Assembly (NCBI RefSeq): GCF_020687505.1 | Contig: NZ_JAJEQT010000007.1 | Length of the DNA stretch: 64,000 bases | Reading direction: 5' to 3' (one strand) | DNA from: Coprococcus_C hominis | GTDB taxonomy: Bacteria; Bacillota; Clostridia; Lachnospirales; Lachnospiraceae | Part shown: positions 34,389 to 44,335 of the stretch, piece after piece | Position numbering within the stretch: the stretch's first letter is position 1 | How the letters are laid out: each line of letters starts with the position of its first letter | Notes under the pieces: generated by a model | The model's database searches: none | The model's input: only the letters and a program-made list of their open reading frames with translations | What the model was told of the DNA's origin: nothing | Translations under genes and position numbers: made by a program

Positions 34389-35231
34389 TTACTTAACGTT
34401 CTTACCGTCTCTTGTTCTTACAATGTACTTGTTAGACTGCTTGTTCTTCTTTCTGGTCTTAAGTCCCAGTGCCGGCTTACCCCAAGGAGTAGATGGGCCA
34501 GAACGACCGATCGGTGCTCTACCTTCACCACCACCATGTGGGTGATCGTTCGGGTTCATAACAGAACCACGTACTGTTGGGCGGACACCCATGTGACGCT
34601 TACGTCCTGCTTTACCGATGTTAACAAGTCCGTGCTCGATATTACCAACCTGACCGATTGTTGCACGGCAAACGATAGGAACCATTCTCATTTCGCCGGA
34701 TGGAAGTCTGAGTGTTGCATACTTGCCTTCCTTTGCCATGAGCTGAGCGGAGTTACCTGCGGAACGTACAAACTGTGCGCCCTTTCCAGGATAAAGCTCA
34801 ATGTTGTGAATCTCAGTACCAACTGGGATGTTCTCAAGTGGTAAGCAGTTACCAATCTTGATTTCTGCATTTGCACCATTCATAAGCTCGTCGCCAACCT
34901 TAAGTCCAACTGGAGCAATGATATATGCCTTCTCACCGTCTGCATAGTGAAGCAGTGCGATGTTTGCTGTTCTATTTGGATCGTACTCGATTGCAGCTAC
35001 CTTAGCAGGGATATCATCTTTTCTTCTCTTGAAGTCGATCATTCTGTACTTCTGTCTGTTTCCGCCGCCGTGATGTCTTACTGTAATCTTACCCTGATTG
35101 TTACGTCCTGCAGTCTTATCCTTCTTTGCAAGAAGTGATTTCTCTGGAGTGCTCTTTGTGATCTCCACGAAATCAAGACCTGTCATATTCCTTCTGGAAG
35201 GTGTATATGGGTTATATGTCTTAATTCCCAT
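34389..35231 (-). CDS. rplB: 50S ribosomal protein L2
   Basis: 280 aa from MGIKTYNPYTPSRRNM (ATG 35231). The peptidyl-transferase-associated loop with its conserved His lies in NPNDHPHGGGEGRAPIGR. A longer frame to 35255 has no support. Confidence 0.98.
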   Translation of the reverse strand: MGIKTYNPYTPSRRNMTGLDFVEITKSTPEKSLLAKKDKTAGRNNQGKITVRHHGGGNRQKYRMIDFKRRKDDIPAKVAAIEYDPNRTANIALLHYADGEKAYIIAPVGLKVGDELMNGANAEIKIGNCLPLENIPVGTEIHNIELYPGKGAQFVRSAGNSAQLMAKEGKYATLRLPSGEMRMVPIVCRATIGQVGNIEHGLVNIGKAGRKRHMGVRPTVRGSVMNPNDHPHGGGEGRAPIGRSGPSTPWGKPALGLKTRKKNKQSNKYIVRTRDGKNVK

Positions 35232-35292
35232 TTTAGTTCTCCTTTCGAATCTCAATTTATTATCGTGCTTTTATTGCACATAGCTTTTAATC

Positions 35293-35592
35293 TTAAAGAC
35301 CTTCGAACAATTCGATATCTGCGCTCTCAGCTGTAAGCTGAACGATTGCCTTCTTAGTCTTTGCTGTCTTGCCGTAAGTCATACCACGTCTCTTAGTCTT
35401 ACCATCCTGATTCAATGTGTTGACCTTAGCAACCTTTGCTCCCTCGAACATCTTCTCTACAGCTTCCTTAACCTGAGCCTTGGTAGCTTCTGGATGAACA
35501 AGGAAAGTGTACTTCTTCTCAGCCATAGCGTTCATACTCTTCTCTGTAAGAACCGGCTTAAGGATAACGTCATAATATTTGATATCTGCCAT
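35293..35592 (-). CDS. rplW: 50S ribosomal protein L23
   Basis: 99 aa; docks SRP and trigger factor at the tunnel exit. VILKPVLTEKSMNAMAEKKY and VNTLNQDGKTKRRGMTYG are typical. Its start overlaps the rplD stop by one base. Confidence 0.97.
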   Translation of the reverse strand: MADIKYYDVILKPVLTEKSMNAMAEKKYTFLVHPEATKAQVKEAVEKMFEGAKVAKVNTLNQDGKTKRRGMTYGKTAKTKKAIVQLTAESADIELFEGL

Positions 35593-36212
35593 TATGCATA
35601 CACCTCCTCGATTGCTGCTACTGCATCCTTTGTGATTACGAGTGAATCATACTTAAGAATGTCATATACGTTGATTGAGTTTGTCATAGTTGTCTTAACT
35701 GTTGGGATGTTTCTAGCTGAAAGAACAACCTTCTCATCCTTATCCTTTGTTACAACCAAAGCCTTAGGTGCTTTTAAGTTGTCAAGGATCTGAGCAAACT
35801 TAGATGTCTTGATCTCATCAAGCTTGAACTCATCAACTACGATAAGCTTAGAATCCTGAACCTTTGATGTGAGTGCAGACTTGATAGCGATCTGCTTCTC
35901 TCTCTTGTTCATCTTCATAGAGTAATCTCTTGGCTTTGGTGCAAATACAACACCACCGCCTGTCCACTGTGGAGATCTTGTAGAACCCTGTCTTGCATGA
36001 CCTGTTCCCTTCTGTCTCCAAGGCTTTCTTCCGCCACCAGATACTTCAGAACGTGTCTTTGCGCTCTGTGTACCCTGACGACCGTTTGCTAACTGGCTTA
36101 CAACTGCCAGATGTACTAAATGCTCATTTATCTCAACACCGAATACGTTGTCGTTAAGCTCAAGCTTATCTACTTCTTTACCTTCGATGTTATAAACTGC
36201 TACTGTTGCCAT
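35592..36212 (-). CDS. rplD: 50S ribosomal protein L4
   Basis: 206 aa. The extended loop GTQSAKTRSEVSGGGRKPWR followed by QKGTGHARQGSTRSPQW reaches into the exit tunnel. L4 is the repressor of S10 operons in enterobacteria; a structured leader precedes rpsJ here. Confidence 0.98.
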   Translation of the reverse strand: MATVAVYNIEGKEVDKLELNDNVFGVEINEHLVHLAVVSQLANGRQGTQSAKTRSEVSGGGRKPWRQKGTGHARQGSTRSPQWTGGGVVFAPKPRDYSMKMNKREKQIAIKSALTSKVQDSKLIVVDEFKLDEIKTSKFAQILDNLKAPKALVVTKDKDEKVVLSARNIPTVKTTMTNSINVYDILKYDSLVITKDAVAAIEEVYA

Positions 36213-36241
36213 CTAATGATCCTCCTTCCTGAAAGCCCGGC

Positions 36242-36925
36242 TTATTTGCCAGTCTTTACTGTTTCCTTAATCATTACTAATGATTTCTTTGGTCCAGGTA
36301 CGGCACCCTTCACCAAAATTACGTTGTTCTCTACATCTATCTTAACAATCTCAAGGTTCTGTACTGTAACTCTTACATTACCCATATGTCCAGGCATCTT
36401 CTTACCCTTGAATACTCTACCTGGTGTAGTTGCAGAACCGTTGGAACCTGCATGACGATGATACTTAGAACCATGAGCGGAAGGACCAGACTTCATACCG
36501 AATCTCTTGATACCGCCTGCGTATCCCTTACCCTTTGACTTTGCAGTAACATCAATCTTGTCACCCTCTGCAAAGATATCAGCCTTGATCTCATCACCTG
36601 CGTTGTAATCAGCTACGTTCTCAAGTCTGAACTCACGAACGAACTTCTTAGGTGTTGTGCCAGCCTTCTTGAAGTGGCCAACCTCTGCCTTACCAGCGCC
36701 ATGTGGGTTTCTGATTACTTTCTTTCCAGAAACATCCTTTGTTGTTACTCTTTCTTTCTTTTCGCCGAAACCAACCTGTACTGCATCGTAACCGTCGTTA
36801 TCAACTGTTTTTACCTGAGTTACAACACATGGTCCAGCCTGTAAAACTGTTACTGGTGTTAAAACACCGTCTTCGTTGAAGATTTGAGTCATTCCGACTT
36901 TTGTTGCTAAAATAGCCTTCTTCAT
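36242..36925 (-). CDS. rplC: 50S ribosomal protein L3
   Basis: 227 aa: MKKAILATKVGMTQIFNEDG start and GGIKRFGMKSGPSAHGSKYH near the peptidyl-transferase tip. Slightly longer than the usual 205-210 aa because of a longer loop and tail. Confidence 0.98.
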   Translation of the reverse strand: MKKAILATKVGMTQIFNEDGVLTPVTVLQAGPCVVTQVKTVDNDGYDAVQVGFGEKKERVTTKDVSGKKVIRNPHGAGKAEVGHFKKAGTTPKKFVREFRLENVADYNAGDEIKADIFAEGDKIDVTAKSKGKGYAGGIKRFGMKSGPSAHGSKYHRHAGSNGSATTPGRVFKGKKMPGHMGNVRVTVQNLEIVKIDVENNVILVKGAVPGPKKSLVMIKETVKTGK

Positions 36926-37029
36926 GAAATTTTTCCTCCTAATTTTAATTCACAGCGGATTGCCGGAGCAATCATTCTAAATTCGCTTTCGCGTAATTAG
37001 GTACTGCAATAAACATTTTGATTGATGAA

Positions 37030-37341
37030 TTACTTCATCTTTACATTAACATATACACCAGCTGAAACATCAAGCTTCTGAAGAGCATCGATTGTCTTCT
37101 GTGATGGTGTAAGTACATCAATGAGTCTCTTGTGAGTTCTCTGCTCGAACTGTTCTCTGGAATCCTTATACTTATGAACAGCTCTGAGGATTGTGATCTT
37201 CTCAACCTTTGTAGGCATTGGAACAGGACCTGAAACCTTTGCTCCTGTACTCTTGATCGTCTCGATGATCTGCTTTGCAGCCTGATCGATTAACTTGTGA
37301 TCGTACGCCTTCAATGTGATTCTCATTACTTGACTTGCCAT
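37030..37341 (-). CDS. rpsJ: 30S ribosomal protein S10
   Basis: 103 aa (MASQVMRITLKAYDHKLID). GPVPMPTKVEKITILRAVHK and FEQRTHKRLIDVL are diagnostic. First gene of the superoperon. ATG 37341 follows AAGGAGG by about 11 bases; ATG 37326 (MRITL) is an alternative. A leader of about 247 nt precedes it. A 104-bp gap to rplC holds nothing notable. Confidence 0.97.
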   Translation of the reverse strand: MASQVMRITLKAYDHKLIDQAAKQIIETIKSTGAKVSGPVPMPTKVEKITILRAVHKYKDSREQFEQRTHKRLIDVLTPSQKTIDALQKLDVSAGVYVNVKMK

Positions 37342-37588
37342 AAAAAAAGCCGCCTCCTTTTCGCACTTTTTGTAGTACGACAAGTGGTGACTGTACAACT
37401 TTCCCGTGTGTTTCTTATCTTATCTCACACCAAGGTGTTTCAGATATCTTCACACGTCATCTCTGGCATTGCCAGATGGTTATTGAGTACAGTGACTTGT
37501 CGCCAGTTATCGTTAATTGACATTCGCTCCACGAAAAACCTATGTCATGCATAGCAACCTTCGCTTCTACGCTATCAATGTCACAGCA
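37342..37588 (-). ncRNA. Structured leader of the S10 superoperon
   Basis: From the predicted transcription start (about 37588) to rpsJ are 247 untranslated bases. A long-range stem pairs 37379-37396 (GACAAGTGGTGACTGTAC) with 37487-37501 (GTACAGTGACTTGTC), leaving a small internal bulge. Inside it are a TCTGGCATTGCCAGA palindrome and a CACC/GGTG hairpin. The layout is that of an autoregulatory ribosomal leader; L4 would be the classic ligand, which is inference. Confidence 0.6.
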
Positions 37589-37594
37589 AGGGTT

Positions 37595-37652
37595 ATTATA
37601 CTCAATACCACCTGTAAATGCAAGAGTTTTTTTTATTTTTTTGTATTTTTTT
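37595..37652 (-). promoter_or_regulatory. S10 promoter with A-tract UP element
   Basis: On the minus strand: TTGCAT (37623-37618), a 17-base spacer, TATAAT (37600-37595). Immediately upstream lie three A-runs of 7, 7 and 8 bases within 26 bases (37652-37627), a classic UP element for the RNA polymerase alpha C-terminal domain. Confidence 0.85.
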
Positions 37653-37700
37653 CGATACGCTGGTATTGTCTGCCAGATTCCGTATCTTTTTGATATTTTT
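37653..37700 (+). other. Hairpin with plus-strand T-run upstream of S10 promoter
   Basis: GATACG (37654-37659) pairs with CGTATC (37680-37685), with an inner CTGG/CCAG pair; on the plus strand TTTTTGATATTTTT follows. It looks like a terminator for plus-strand transcripts, although no plus-strand gene lies before it. It may instead insulate the S10 promoter from antisense reading. Confidence 0.4.
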
Positions 37701-37726
37701 GTGTGTTTCTTCTATAATAATGTCTG

Positions 37727-38602
37727 TTATGAATACGGATTGTTGTCTGTATTCTGTCCCGGTGTATATGGAACACTTGGTGCACCATCCGGTGTCTGGT
37801 TGTAAGTCTGATTTGGTGCCTGTCCATATCCTGCATCCGGTGTCTGGTTATATGCCTGTCCAGTGACTGGATTTACCACACCTGCATCATATGGCTGTCC
37901 GGTTACCGGATTCACATACGGATTGCCCGGCTGTCCCATCGCCGGTGTTGCATTTGTATAAGCAAGATTCTTCTCATTCTTAATCTGTTTGTTAATCTTT
38001 GCGAATGCAATTATACAGAGCACGCCGATTGCCAGAGCGCCAAGCACGATCATCCAGCCAAAAAATCTTGTCTGCGTAGCATCGACTGCAACCGTATAAT
38101 AATCGCAGTAATCTGCAATGCCGGATGACGCCAGTGCATCTCTGTAATAGCCTTCGATTTCCGGATCCAGTGTACGAATCTGTCCTTCGATTGCAATTGC
38201 ATCGCTGAAGTTTGCATTATCATCATTTGCAAGCTCGTCTAACTTCTTAATCGTTTTCTTGTTCTTCACGGTAAGTACGATAATCTTCGCATCCGTAATA
38301 TCATCCATGTTATCATCACCAAGTACGATCGCGTAATGCTGTTCCTTGCCTGCCGGGATAATGCCATTGATGTAATGCTTTGTCTCTGCGAAGTTACCAA
38401 GTACAAGGTAACTGTCTGTTCTTACGTGATCGTCCTTCTGCGGGCGGACATTGGCTGCAATCTCATTCAAATCTTTTGCTTTGCCTCCAAGCAGATAATC
38501 CATGTCCCCGATGAAGCACATGATTGCCAGCAGCACGAAAATAATTCCGACGATCAGGCTGACGATTGCACCGCCTTTTTTGTTCTCTTTCTTTGGTTTC
38601 AT
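37727..38602 (-). CDS. Two-TM membrane protein with Pro/Gln/Asn-rich tail, unknown function
   Basis: 291 aa. TM1 at about residues 10-33, an extracellular domain of about 150 residues, TM2 at about 182-203, then a cytoplasmic low-complexity tail rich in Pro, Gly, Gln, Asn and Tyr with repeats such as NPVTGQPYD and NPVTGQAYN. I do not recognise the family. The tail looks disordered and could drive protein contacts. Starts after GGAGGAAAAATT. Confidence 0.8.
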   Translation of the reverse strand: MKPKKENKKGGAIVSLIVGIIFVLLAIMCFIGDMDYLLGGKAKDLNEIAANVRPQKDDHVRTDSYLVLGNFAETKHYINGIIPAGKEQHYAIVLGDDNMDDITDAKIIVLTVKNKKTIKKLDELANDDNANFSDAIAIEGQIRTLDPEIEGYYRDALASSGIADYCDYYTVAVDATQTRFFGWMIVLGALAIGVLCIIAFAKINKQIKNEKNLAYTNATPAMGQPGNPYVNPVTGQPYDAGVVNPVTGQAYNQTPDAGYGQAPNQTYNQTPDGAPSVPYTPGQNTDNNPYS

Positions 38603-38627
38603 AATTTTTCCTCCTCTTCCCTCTCTT

Positions 38628-39839
38628 TTACTTTAGTAGATTATATATAGAAGGAACGATGTGCATCTCCTCGCACATGCGTTCAACTTCCTGTAAACTG
38701 CGCTCCCGTTTTTCTTTCGGGATTGCAGATTTTACAGCACGTATCAACAGATTCTTCGGTGAATGTGCAAAATCCACAAACTCCAGAATCTGTGTCTTGT
38801 ACCCACGGTACGTTAGCATATTGGCACGTATCGCATCCGTCGCAAGTGCCGCCATACGTTCTTTGATGATGCCATATTCCATCATCGGTGCCAGCAATTC
38901 GCTTTCGATCTGTCCGTTTACTTCATGCTGGCAGCACGGCACAGATAAAATATATTTTGCATTCCACTGTACAGCGTTGAACAACGCATAATCAGTCGCC
39001 GTATCGCACGCATGCAATGTCACAACCATGTCAACCGGCATTTTCGTCTTATAGCCGTTGATATCTCCAAGTTCAAAATGCAGATGGTCATAGCCGTACT
39101 TCTCCGCCGTCTCATTGCAGTGTTTTATCACATCCGCTTTCAGATCCAGTCCGATGATTTCCGCCTTTTTCTTTCGGATTTCTACTATATAATAATAGAG
39201 GACAAAGGTGAGATAGGATTTGCCGCATCCGAAATCAAGAATATAGATTTCATCCTTTGTTTCATTTTTCAGCACATCATCAACAAGCTCCACGAAGCGA
39301 TTGATCTGTTTGTACTTGTCATACATGGAACGGACAACCTTTCCCTCTTTCGTGAATATCCCCATATCCACAAGTGGCGGAACTGTCATGCCCTCCTGTA
39401 AAATATAATTCTTCTTCCGGTTGTGTTCGCCCCGGCGGCTGTTCATCTTATCTGCCAGGTCCGCTACATCGCTGCCGCTTGTCTTCGCCAGTTTTGATGT
39501 TCCCGACTGTTTTGCCGGAAGTCTGGTTGCGTTCGTCAGCAGTTTGCCTTTCTTCGTCATCTTAAAACTATATTCTTTTTCTTCTGTGAATATATTCATC
39601 TGGCACAGATGCTCCGGGAAATGCACAAGCAGCTTGTCTGCAAGTTCCTCTACATCAACATTTTCCTGAAAGACCTGCTTTTCCGTGTACGCCGCAATCT
39701 GGCAAAGTTCTTTCCCACGCACAGTCGTCCATGTGACTTCCACTTTTCGATATTGATATGTCTTATCCAGCCGGTTACTCACGATGATCCGCGTCATCTG
39801 CGGAAGCAGCCGCTCGATCTGTTCTTTTATTTTCTCCAT
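38628..39839 (-). CDS. SAM-dependent methyltransferase, METTL25/RRNAD1-like
   Basis: 403 aa. Rossmann-type methyltransferase in the C-terminal half: SAM motif I ILDFGCGKSYLTF, then IGLDLK, LHACDTATDYAL and PCCQHE, which mark the Methyltransf_32 (METTL25-like) family. The N-terminal 150 residues are less conserved and may bind substrate, probably RNA. The substrate is unknown. ATG 39839 (MEKIKEQIERL) is preferred because AGAGG precedes it and the upstream frame is poor. Confidence 0.82.
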   Translation of the reverse strand: MEKIKEQIERLLPQMTRIIVSNRLDKTYQYRKVEVTWTTVRGKELCQIAAYTEKQVFQENVDVEELADKLLVHFPEHLCQMNIFTEEKEYSFKMTKKGKLLTNATRLPAKQSGTSKLAKTSGSDVADLADKMNSRRGEHNRKKNYILQEGMTVPPLVDMGIFTKEGKVVRSMYDKYKQINRFVELVDDVLKNETKDEIYILDFGCGKSYLTFVLYYYIVEIRKKKAEIIGLDLKADVIKHCNETAEKYGYDHLHFELGDINGYKTKMPVDMVVTLHACDTATDYALFNAVQWNAKYILSVPCCQHEVNGQIESELLAPMMEYGIIKERMAALATDAIRANMLTYRGYKTQILEFVDFAHSPKNLLIRAVKSAIPKEKRERSLQEVERMCEEMHIVPSIYNLLK

Positions 39840-39921
39840 AGCAAGCCTCTTTTTCCCATATATGGCTTTATTATATCCGACCACTCTACATGTTTCAACT
39901 GTATTTTTCTTTAAATACAAG

Positions 39922-39951
39922 AAAACGCGCCGGCTTGTGCCGACGCGTTTT
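39922..39951 (-). terminator. Terminator after the heptad-repeat protein gene
   Basis: Arms AAAACGCG and CGCGTTTT with an inner CGGC/GCCG pair; T-rich on the minus strand. It lies 37 bases after the stop at 39989. Confidence 0.75.
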
Positions 39952-39988
39952 GCGGGGGAGAAGAATTGGTTGTTGAAACCAATGTATA

Positions 39989-42151
39989 TTACTCAGCAGC
40001 TATAGCTGCTGTCTTGATAATGAATTTTGTCACACCGGCTGTGTTGTCTGACTTTCCACCGAAGCTGTCATACTCGGTTGCTGCTTCCATTGCTGCCTGC
40101 AGTCTCTCAACAGAATCCTTCACATCGCCGTTGTATGCGCTGATCATCTTCTTGATTGCCTCATTGTTCAAAGTTACAAGGCTCTCATTCAAGGTACCTG
40201 CGCCATCTGCTACCTGTGATGCGCCATCTGCCAGTGTCACAGCACCATCCTTCAACTGTCCGGCACCACTTGCCAATGCATTTGCGCCACTTACCAACTG
40301 GCTGATACCATTCTTCAATGCTGGTATCGAGCCTGCCAGAGTTGATGTTCCCTGTGCCAGTGCATTTGCGCCGCTTACTAAGCTGTAACCATTTGCCTGT
40401 GTTGCTTCGATCTGGGAAGCAATCGTTGCCTTTGCTGTCTCAGCGCCCTGTACGGCTGCCTGACCGGCTGCCTGAGAAGCTGCCTGTGTGGCTGCTGACT
40501 TACATGCATCTACAACGGACTGACCGATGGCTGCCTTGCCGCCTTCTGCAAGAGATGTGGTTGTTTGCTGCGCCATCTGCTTGAATGCGCCCTGTACACT
40601 TGCAGCAACTCCTGCTTGCAGTTCTGCATTCTGAAGCGCACCATTATATGCCTGATTAAACGCCGTCTGATAATCCAGATTATATGCCTGCATCAATTTT
40701 GGAGCATTCTCCGTAGCATATTCCATCGCCTTGGATGAAAGTGCTGCATTATAAAATGCTGTATATGCGTCAGAATTAATGTATGCCTGCGCAATCTGAT
40801 CCGTTGCATTACTCATACTTGTTGTGTAATTGTTTACTGCTGAATTATAAATATAATTGTATGTGTCCGTTCCTGCTGCGAACTGTGCTTCCACGCTTGC
40901 AGAAACCTGTGAAGCTGCCTGCTTTGCGACAGCAGCCTGCTCTTCTTCTGTCATCTTTGTGTTAACGGCTGTATCCAGTGTATTGACACCTGCTGCGATT
41001 GCCTGTGCACTCTGGTTGATTACGCTGACGCCATTTGAAAGATCTCCAGAGGAACTTGACAGGCTTTCCATACCTGCCTTCAGGCTTCCGGCACCGGATG
41101 TCAGATCACCCATCTTATCTGCCAATGTACCTGCGCCATCGGATACCTGTGTTGCTCCATCGGAAAGCTCACCAGAACCATCTGCTAACTGATCACCAGC
41201 ACTGCTCAGGCTGTCTGTCAGCTTATCGAGGTCTGTCAGATCCACGCCGCCGGAGAAATTCATCTCAGAGCCATTGACAAGCAGTGTCACTGTCATATCC
41301 AGTGAGAAGTCTGTCACATCTGCACTCACCTCTACATATTCCGGAATCTCTGTATCCAGATCTGCGGCTGCATCCTTTACGCCATCATCCAGTCCAGGAA
41401 TTGCATAACCGACAACGATATTGCTCTCACCCTGTGCGAGGTATTTACCATTTGTAACCTGAATATTCTTGAAGTTGTCGCCAAGCACCATGCCGGATAC
41501 TGCAACGAATGGTACGGAGATATCCTCGTCCTTGCCATTTACTTCCTTCGTTACTGTTTCGTTGCTTGTATAATCCAGACGAATCTTTACCTTACCACTC
41601 TTACCTGCCAGGTCTTCTGGAGAAATTTCATTTCCATCCAGATAATAAGTTGCCTTCACAGAGACCGGAAGCTCCTTATCCGTTGTTCCCTGATAGCTGA
41701 TCTCATTTCCGGCAGCATCCCATGTGATCTTGTTGCCGTTCTGTGTAAATGTCTCGTCGCCCTTGACATTTACGATATCCTTCAGATCGGTTGTATCTTC
41801 AATCTTGTCGCTCTTGTCACGGTTCTTCAATGTCTCATTGACTAAGATGTTATCGACATCGCCATTTGCCTTAGCAAATACATAAACGGTCTCGTCCTTG
41901 TCGACATCCTTCTCTGTCATATTTACATTTTCAGCGAGCGTATCTGCCAGCTCATCCGTATTCATGACTGTCGTTGCGTCGGTATCGCTTGCCTTATCAT
42001 CTCCGGCAAGGTATTCCTTGTCATACTTTGTCACATCTGTACTGCCTGTGATTCCGGCTACGCAGGAAGCCACTGCCAGTGAAACAGCTCCGGCAGAACC
42101 TGCGATATACTTTGTCGTTTTCTTCCATTCTTTCTTATTTAAACGCTTCAT
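39989..42151 (-). CDS. Exported YhgE/heptad-repeat protein linked to MMPL transporter
   Basis: 720 aa. One N-terminal membrane segment (about 15-38), then an extracellular beta-rich domain (about 60-310). Two blocks of X-Leu-X-X-Gly heptads (units like GELSDGATQVSDGAG and LASGAGQLKDGAVTL) flank an Ala/Gln-rich helical centre (about 400-600). The repeats match the coiled region of YhgE/Pip-type proteins, but no C-terminal membrane helices are present. It starts 35 bases after the MMPL gene, so they probably act together in the envelope. Start at ATG 42151 (MKRLNKKEW). Confidence 0.78.
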   Translation of the reverse strand: MKRLNKKEWKKTTKYIAGSAGAVSLAVASCVAGITGSTDVTKYDKEYLAGDDKASDTDATTVMNTDELADTLAENVNMTEKDVDKDETVYVFAKANGDVDNILVNETLKNRDKSDKIEDTTDLKDIVNVKGDETFTQNGNKITWDAAGNEISYQGTTDKELPVSVKATYYLDGNEISPEDLAGKSGKVKIRLDYTSNETVTKEVNGKDEDISVPFVAVSGMVLGDNFKNIQVTNGKYLAQGESNIVVGYAIPGLDDGVKDAAADLDTEIPEYVEVSADVTDFSLDMTVTLLVNGSEMNFSGGVDLTDLDKLTDSLSSAGDQLADGSGELSDGATQVSDGAGTLADKMGDLTSGAGSLKAGMESLSSSSGDLSNGVSVINQSAQAIAAGVNTLDTAVNTKMTEEEQAAVAKQAASQVSASVEAQFAAGTDTYNYIYNSAVNNYTTSMSNATDQIAQAYINSDAYTAFYNAALSSKAMEYATENAPKLMQAYNLDYQTAFNQAYNGALQNAELQAGVAASVQGAFKQMAQQTTTSLAEGGKAAIGQSVVDACKSAATQAASQAAGQAAVQGAETAKATIASQIEATQANGYSLVSGANALAQGTSTLAGSIPALKNGISQLVSGANALASGAGQLKDGAVTLADGASQVADGAGTLNESLVTLNNEAIKKMISAYNGDVKDSVERLQAAMEAATEYDSFGGKSDNTAGVTKFIIKTAAIAAE

Positions 42152-42186
42152 AACGTATTCTCCTTTCGAAATGCTTTCCAACCTGA

Positions 42187-44277
42187 TTACTGTTCGATCT
42201 GTTTTTCTTTGTTTCGGAAGCCTGCGCTTGTATGAATGATGACCTTATCGAAGATCATAAACATCGTTGGCAGCAACAGAATAACAACTACCATACTGAT
42301 TAACGCACCGCGTGCCATCAATGTACACAGAGAGCTGATCATATCAATATTTGAATAAAGGCCAACACCGAATGTCGCTGCAAAGAAGCTCAACGCACTG
42401 ACAACGATTGACTGTACAGAACCCTGCATTGCCTCGATCACTGCTTCCTTCTTCTCTGCGCCATGATATCTCGCACGTTTATATTTGTTCGTCATCAGGA
42501 TCGCATAGTCAACGGTCGCACCAAGCTGTATCGTTCCGATTACGATTGACGCGATAAACGGAAGTGTCGTCTTGGTATACGTTGGAATACCCATGTTGAT
42601 GAAAATCGCAAACTCAATGACGGATACCAATATAATTGGAAGCGTAATAGACTTGAATACGATTGCGATAATAATGAAGATCACGCCGATGGATACCGCA
42701 CTAACCATCTTGAAATCCTCATCGGTAATATCAATCAGATCCTTTGTACAAGGTGCTTCACCGATCAGCATACCAGTCTCATCATATTCCTTTACAATCT
42801 TCTTTAATGTATCACACTGTGCATTGACCTCATCCGAAGCAACTGCATATTCGGACATGATCAACATCATCTTATAGTCGCCACTCTCAAATACATCTAC
42901 GATATCACTTGGAAGCATAGACTTTGGAATCGTCGTTCCGATCACGCTGTCCAGACTCAGTACCGCATTGACACCGTCGACCTGTTCCATCTCTTTTGTC
43001 ATCTTCACAACATCTTTGCTTGAAGTATCCTTATTTAAAAGTACCATGTGAGTTGCACCCATGTGATACTGTTCTTCCAGCTTGTCGTTCGCTGTGATAC
43101 TCTCCAAGCTCTTCGGCAGTGTACCTGCCAGATCATAATATACGGTATTATGTGTATATCCATAAATGGCTGGGCCAATCAGGATAAAGAACAGGATAAT
43201 AAATATGTAGAAATGATTTACTACCCATTTCGATATTCTGGAGAGATCCGGCAAAATAACCTTATGCTTTGTCTTCTCGATTGCCTTGTCGAAAATCAAA
43301 ACCATAGATGGCAATACGGTTACACAACAGATAACTCCAAATACAACACCCTTTGCCATAACCACACCAAGATCCATACCAAGTGTGAAGCTCATGAAGC
43401 AAAGTGCGATAAATCCGGCTACGGTTGTGATGGAACTACCAACAACAGATGAAATCGTGTTGGAAATTGCATGTGCCATCGCACGGTTCTTATCACCCGG
43501 ATATACCTGCTGCTTCTCTTCGTAGCTGTGCCACAGGAAGATCGAGTAATCCATCGTAACGCCTAACTGCAAAACCGCCGCCAGTGCCTGTGTCACGTAG
43601 GAGATTTCTCCCTTGATCACGTTCGTACCTAAGTTATAAACAATCGCCATACCTATACTCAACAGGAAGAAAACCGGGATGATAGCGGAATCCATCGCAA
43701 GCGCCAGAACGATCGTCGAAAGAATAACCGCGATCAATACATAGATCGGTGTTTCTTTGTTGGAGAGGTTCTTCGTATCTGTAACGACTGCAGACATACC
43801 TGAGAGGAAGCACTGCTTGTTCATAACCTTACGCAGGCTTTCGATCGCTTCCATTGTCTCATCTGCAGAAATGGAATTCGGATACAAGACAAACATGATT
43901 GTCGAATCTGCATCCTTATTTACAAATACATCCTTGATGCTGTCCGGAAGTAAATCGATCGGAACGGACAAGTCCATGAAGGAGTCATACCATAAAACAT
44001 CCTTGACTCCCTCGACCTTGCACATTTCCTTACGCATAGCAGATATGTCTTTGTCTGACATACCTTCTACCACGCACACGGAAAATGCACCGGTACCAAA
44101 TTCGTCCACCATGATCTCCTGACCTTTCATCGTCTCGATGTCGTCCGGAAGATAATTTAAAATGTCGTAGTTTACACGAGTGTGAAAATATCCAAATGCT
44201 GACGGAATCAAAAGCAGGACTGCTATCACCAGAATCAGTACTTTGTGTTTCACTACCCATTTACCAAAATGAATCAC
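42187..44277 (-). CDS. MMPL/RND family transporter
   Basis: 696 aa with the duplicated RND layout: a helix at 13-32, an extracellular domain, five helices (about 180-340), then the same again (helix near 350, second domain, five helices to the end). The family exports lipids or hydrophobic compounds using ion gradients. It is downstream of a TetR gene, with a terminator and operator-like repeats between, and precedes the heptad-repeat partner. Substrate unknown. Confidence 0.9.
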   Translation of the reverse strand: MIHFGKWVVKHKVLILVIAVLLLIPSAFGYFHTRVNYDILNYLPDDIETMKGQEIMVDEFGTGAFSVCVVEGMSDKDISAMRKEMCKVEGVKDVLWYDSFMDLSVPIDLLPDSIKDVFVNKDADSTIMFVLYPNSISADETMEAIESLRKVMNKQCFLSGMSAVVTDTKNLSNKETPIYVLIAVILSTIVLALAMDSAIIPVFFLLSIGMAIVYNLGTNVIKGEISYVTQALAAVLQLGVTMDYSIFLWHSYEEKQQVYPGDKNRAMAHAISNTISSVVGSSITTVAGFIALCFMSFTLGMDLGVVMAKGVVFGVICCVTVLPSMVLIFDKAIEKTKHKVILPDLSRISKWVVNHFYIFIILFFILIGPAIYGYTHNTVYYDLAGTLPKSLESITANDKLEEQYHMGATHMVLLNKDTSSKDVVKMTKEMEQVDGVNAVLSLDSVIGTTIPKSMLPSDIVDVFESGDYKMMLIMSEYAVASDEVNAQCDTLKKIVKEYDETGMLIGEAPCTKDLIDITDEDFKMVSAVSIGVIFIIIAIVFKSITLPIILVSVIEFAIFINMGIPTYTKTTLPFIASIVIGTIQLGATVDYAILMTNKYKRARYHGAEKKEAVIEAMQGSVQSIVVSALSFFAATFGVGLYSNIDMISSLCTLMARGALISMVVVILLLPTMFMIFDKVIIHTSAGFRNKEKQIEQ

Positions 44278-44335
44278 GAGTCATCCACCTTTCTTTCTTC
44301 TTTTTATTCTCTCATCTTCATTGCACCCCTATAAT

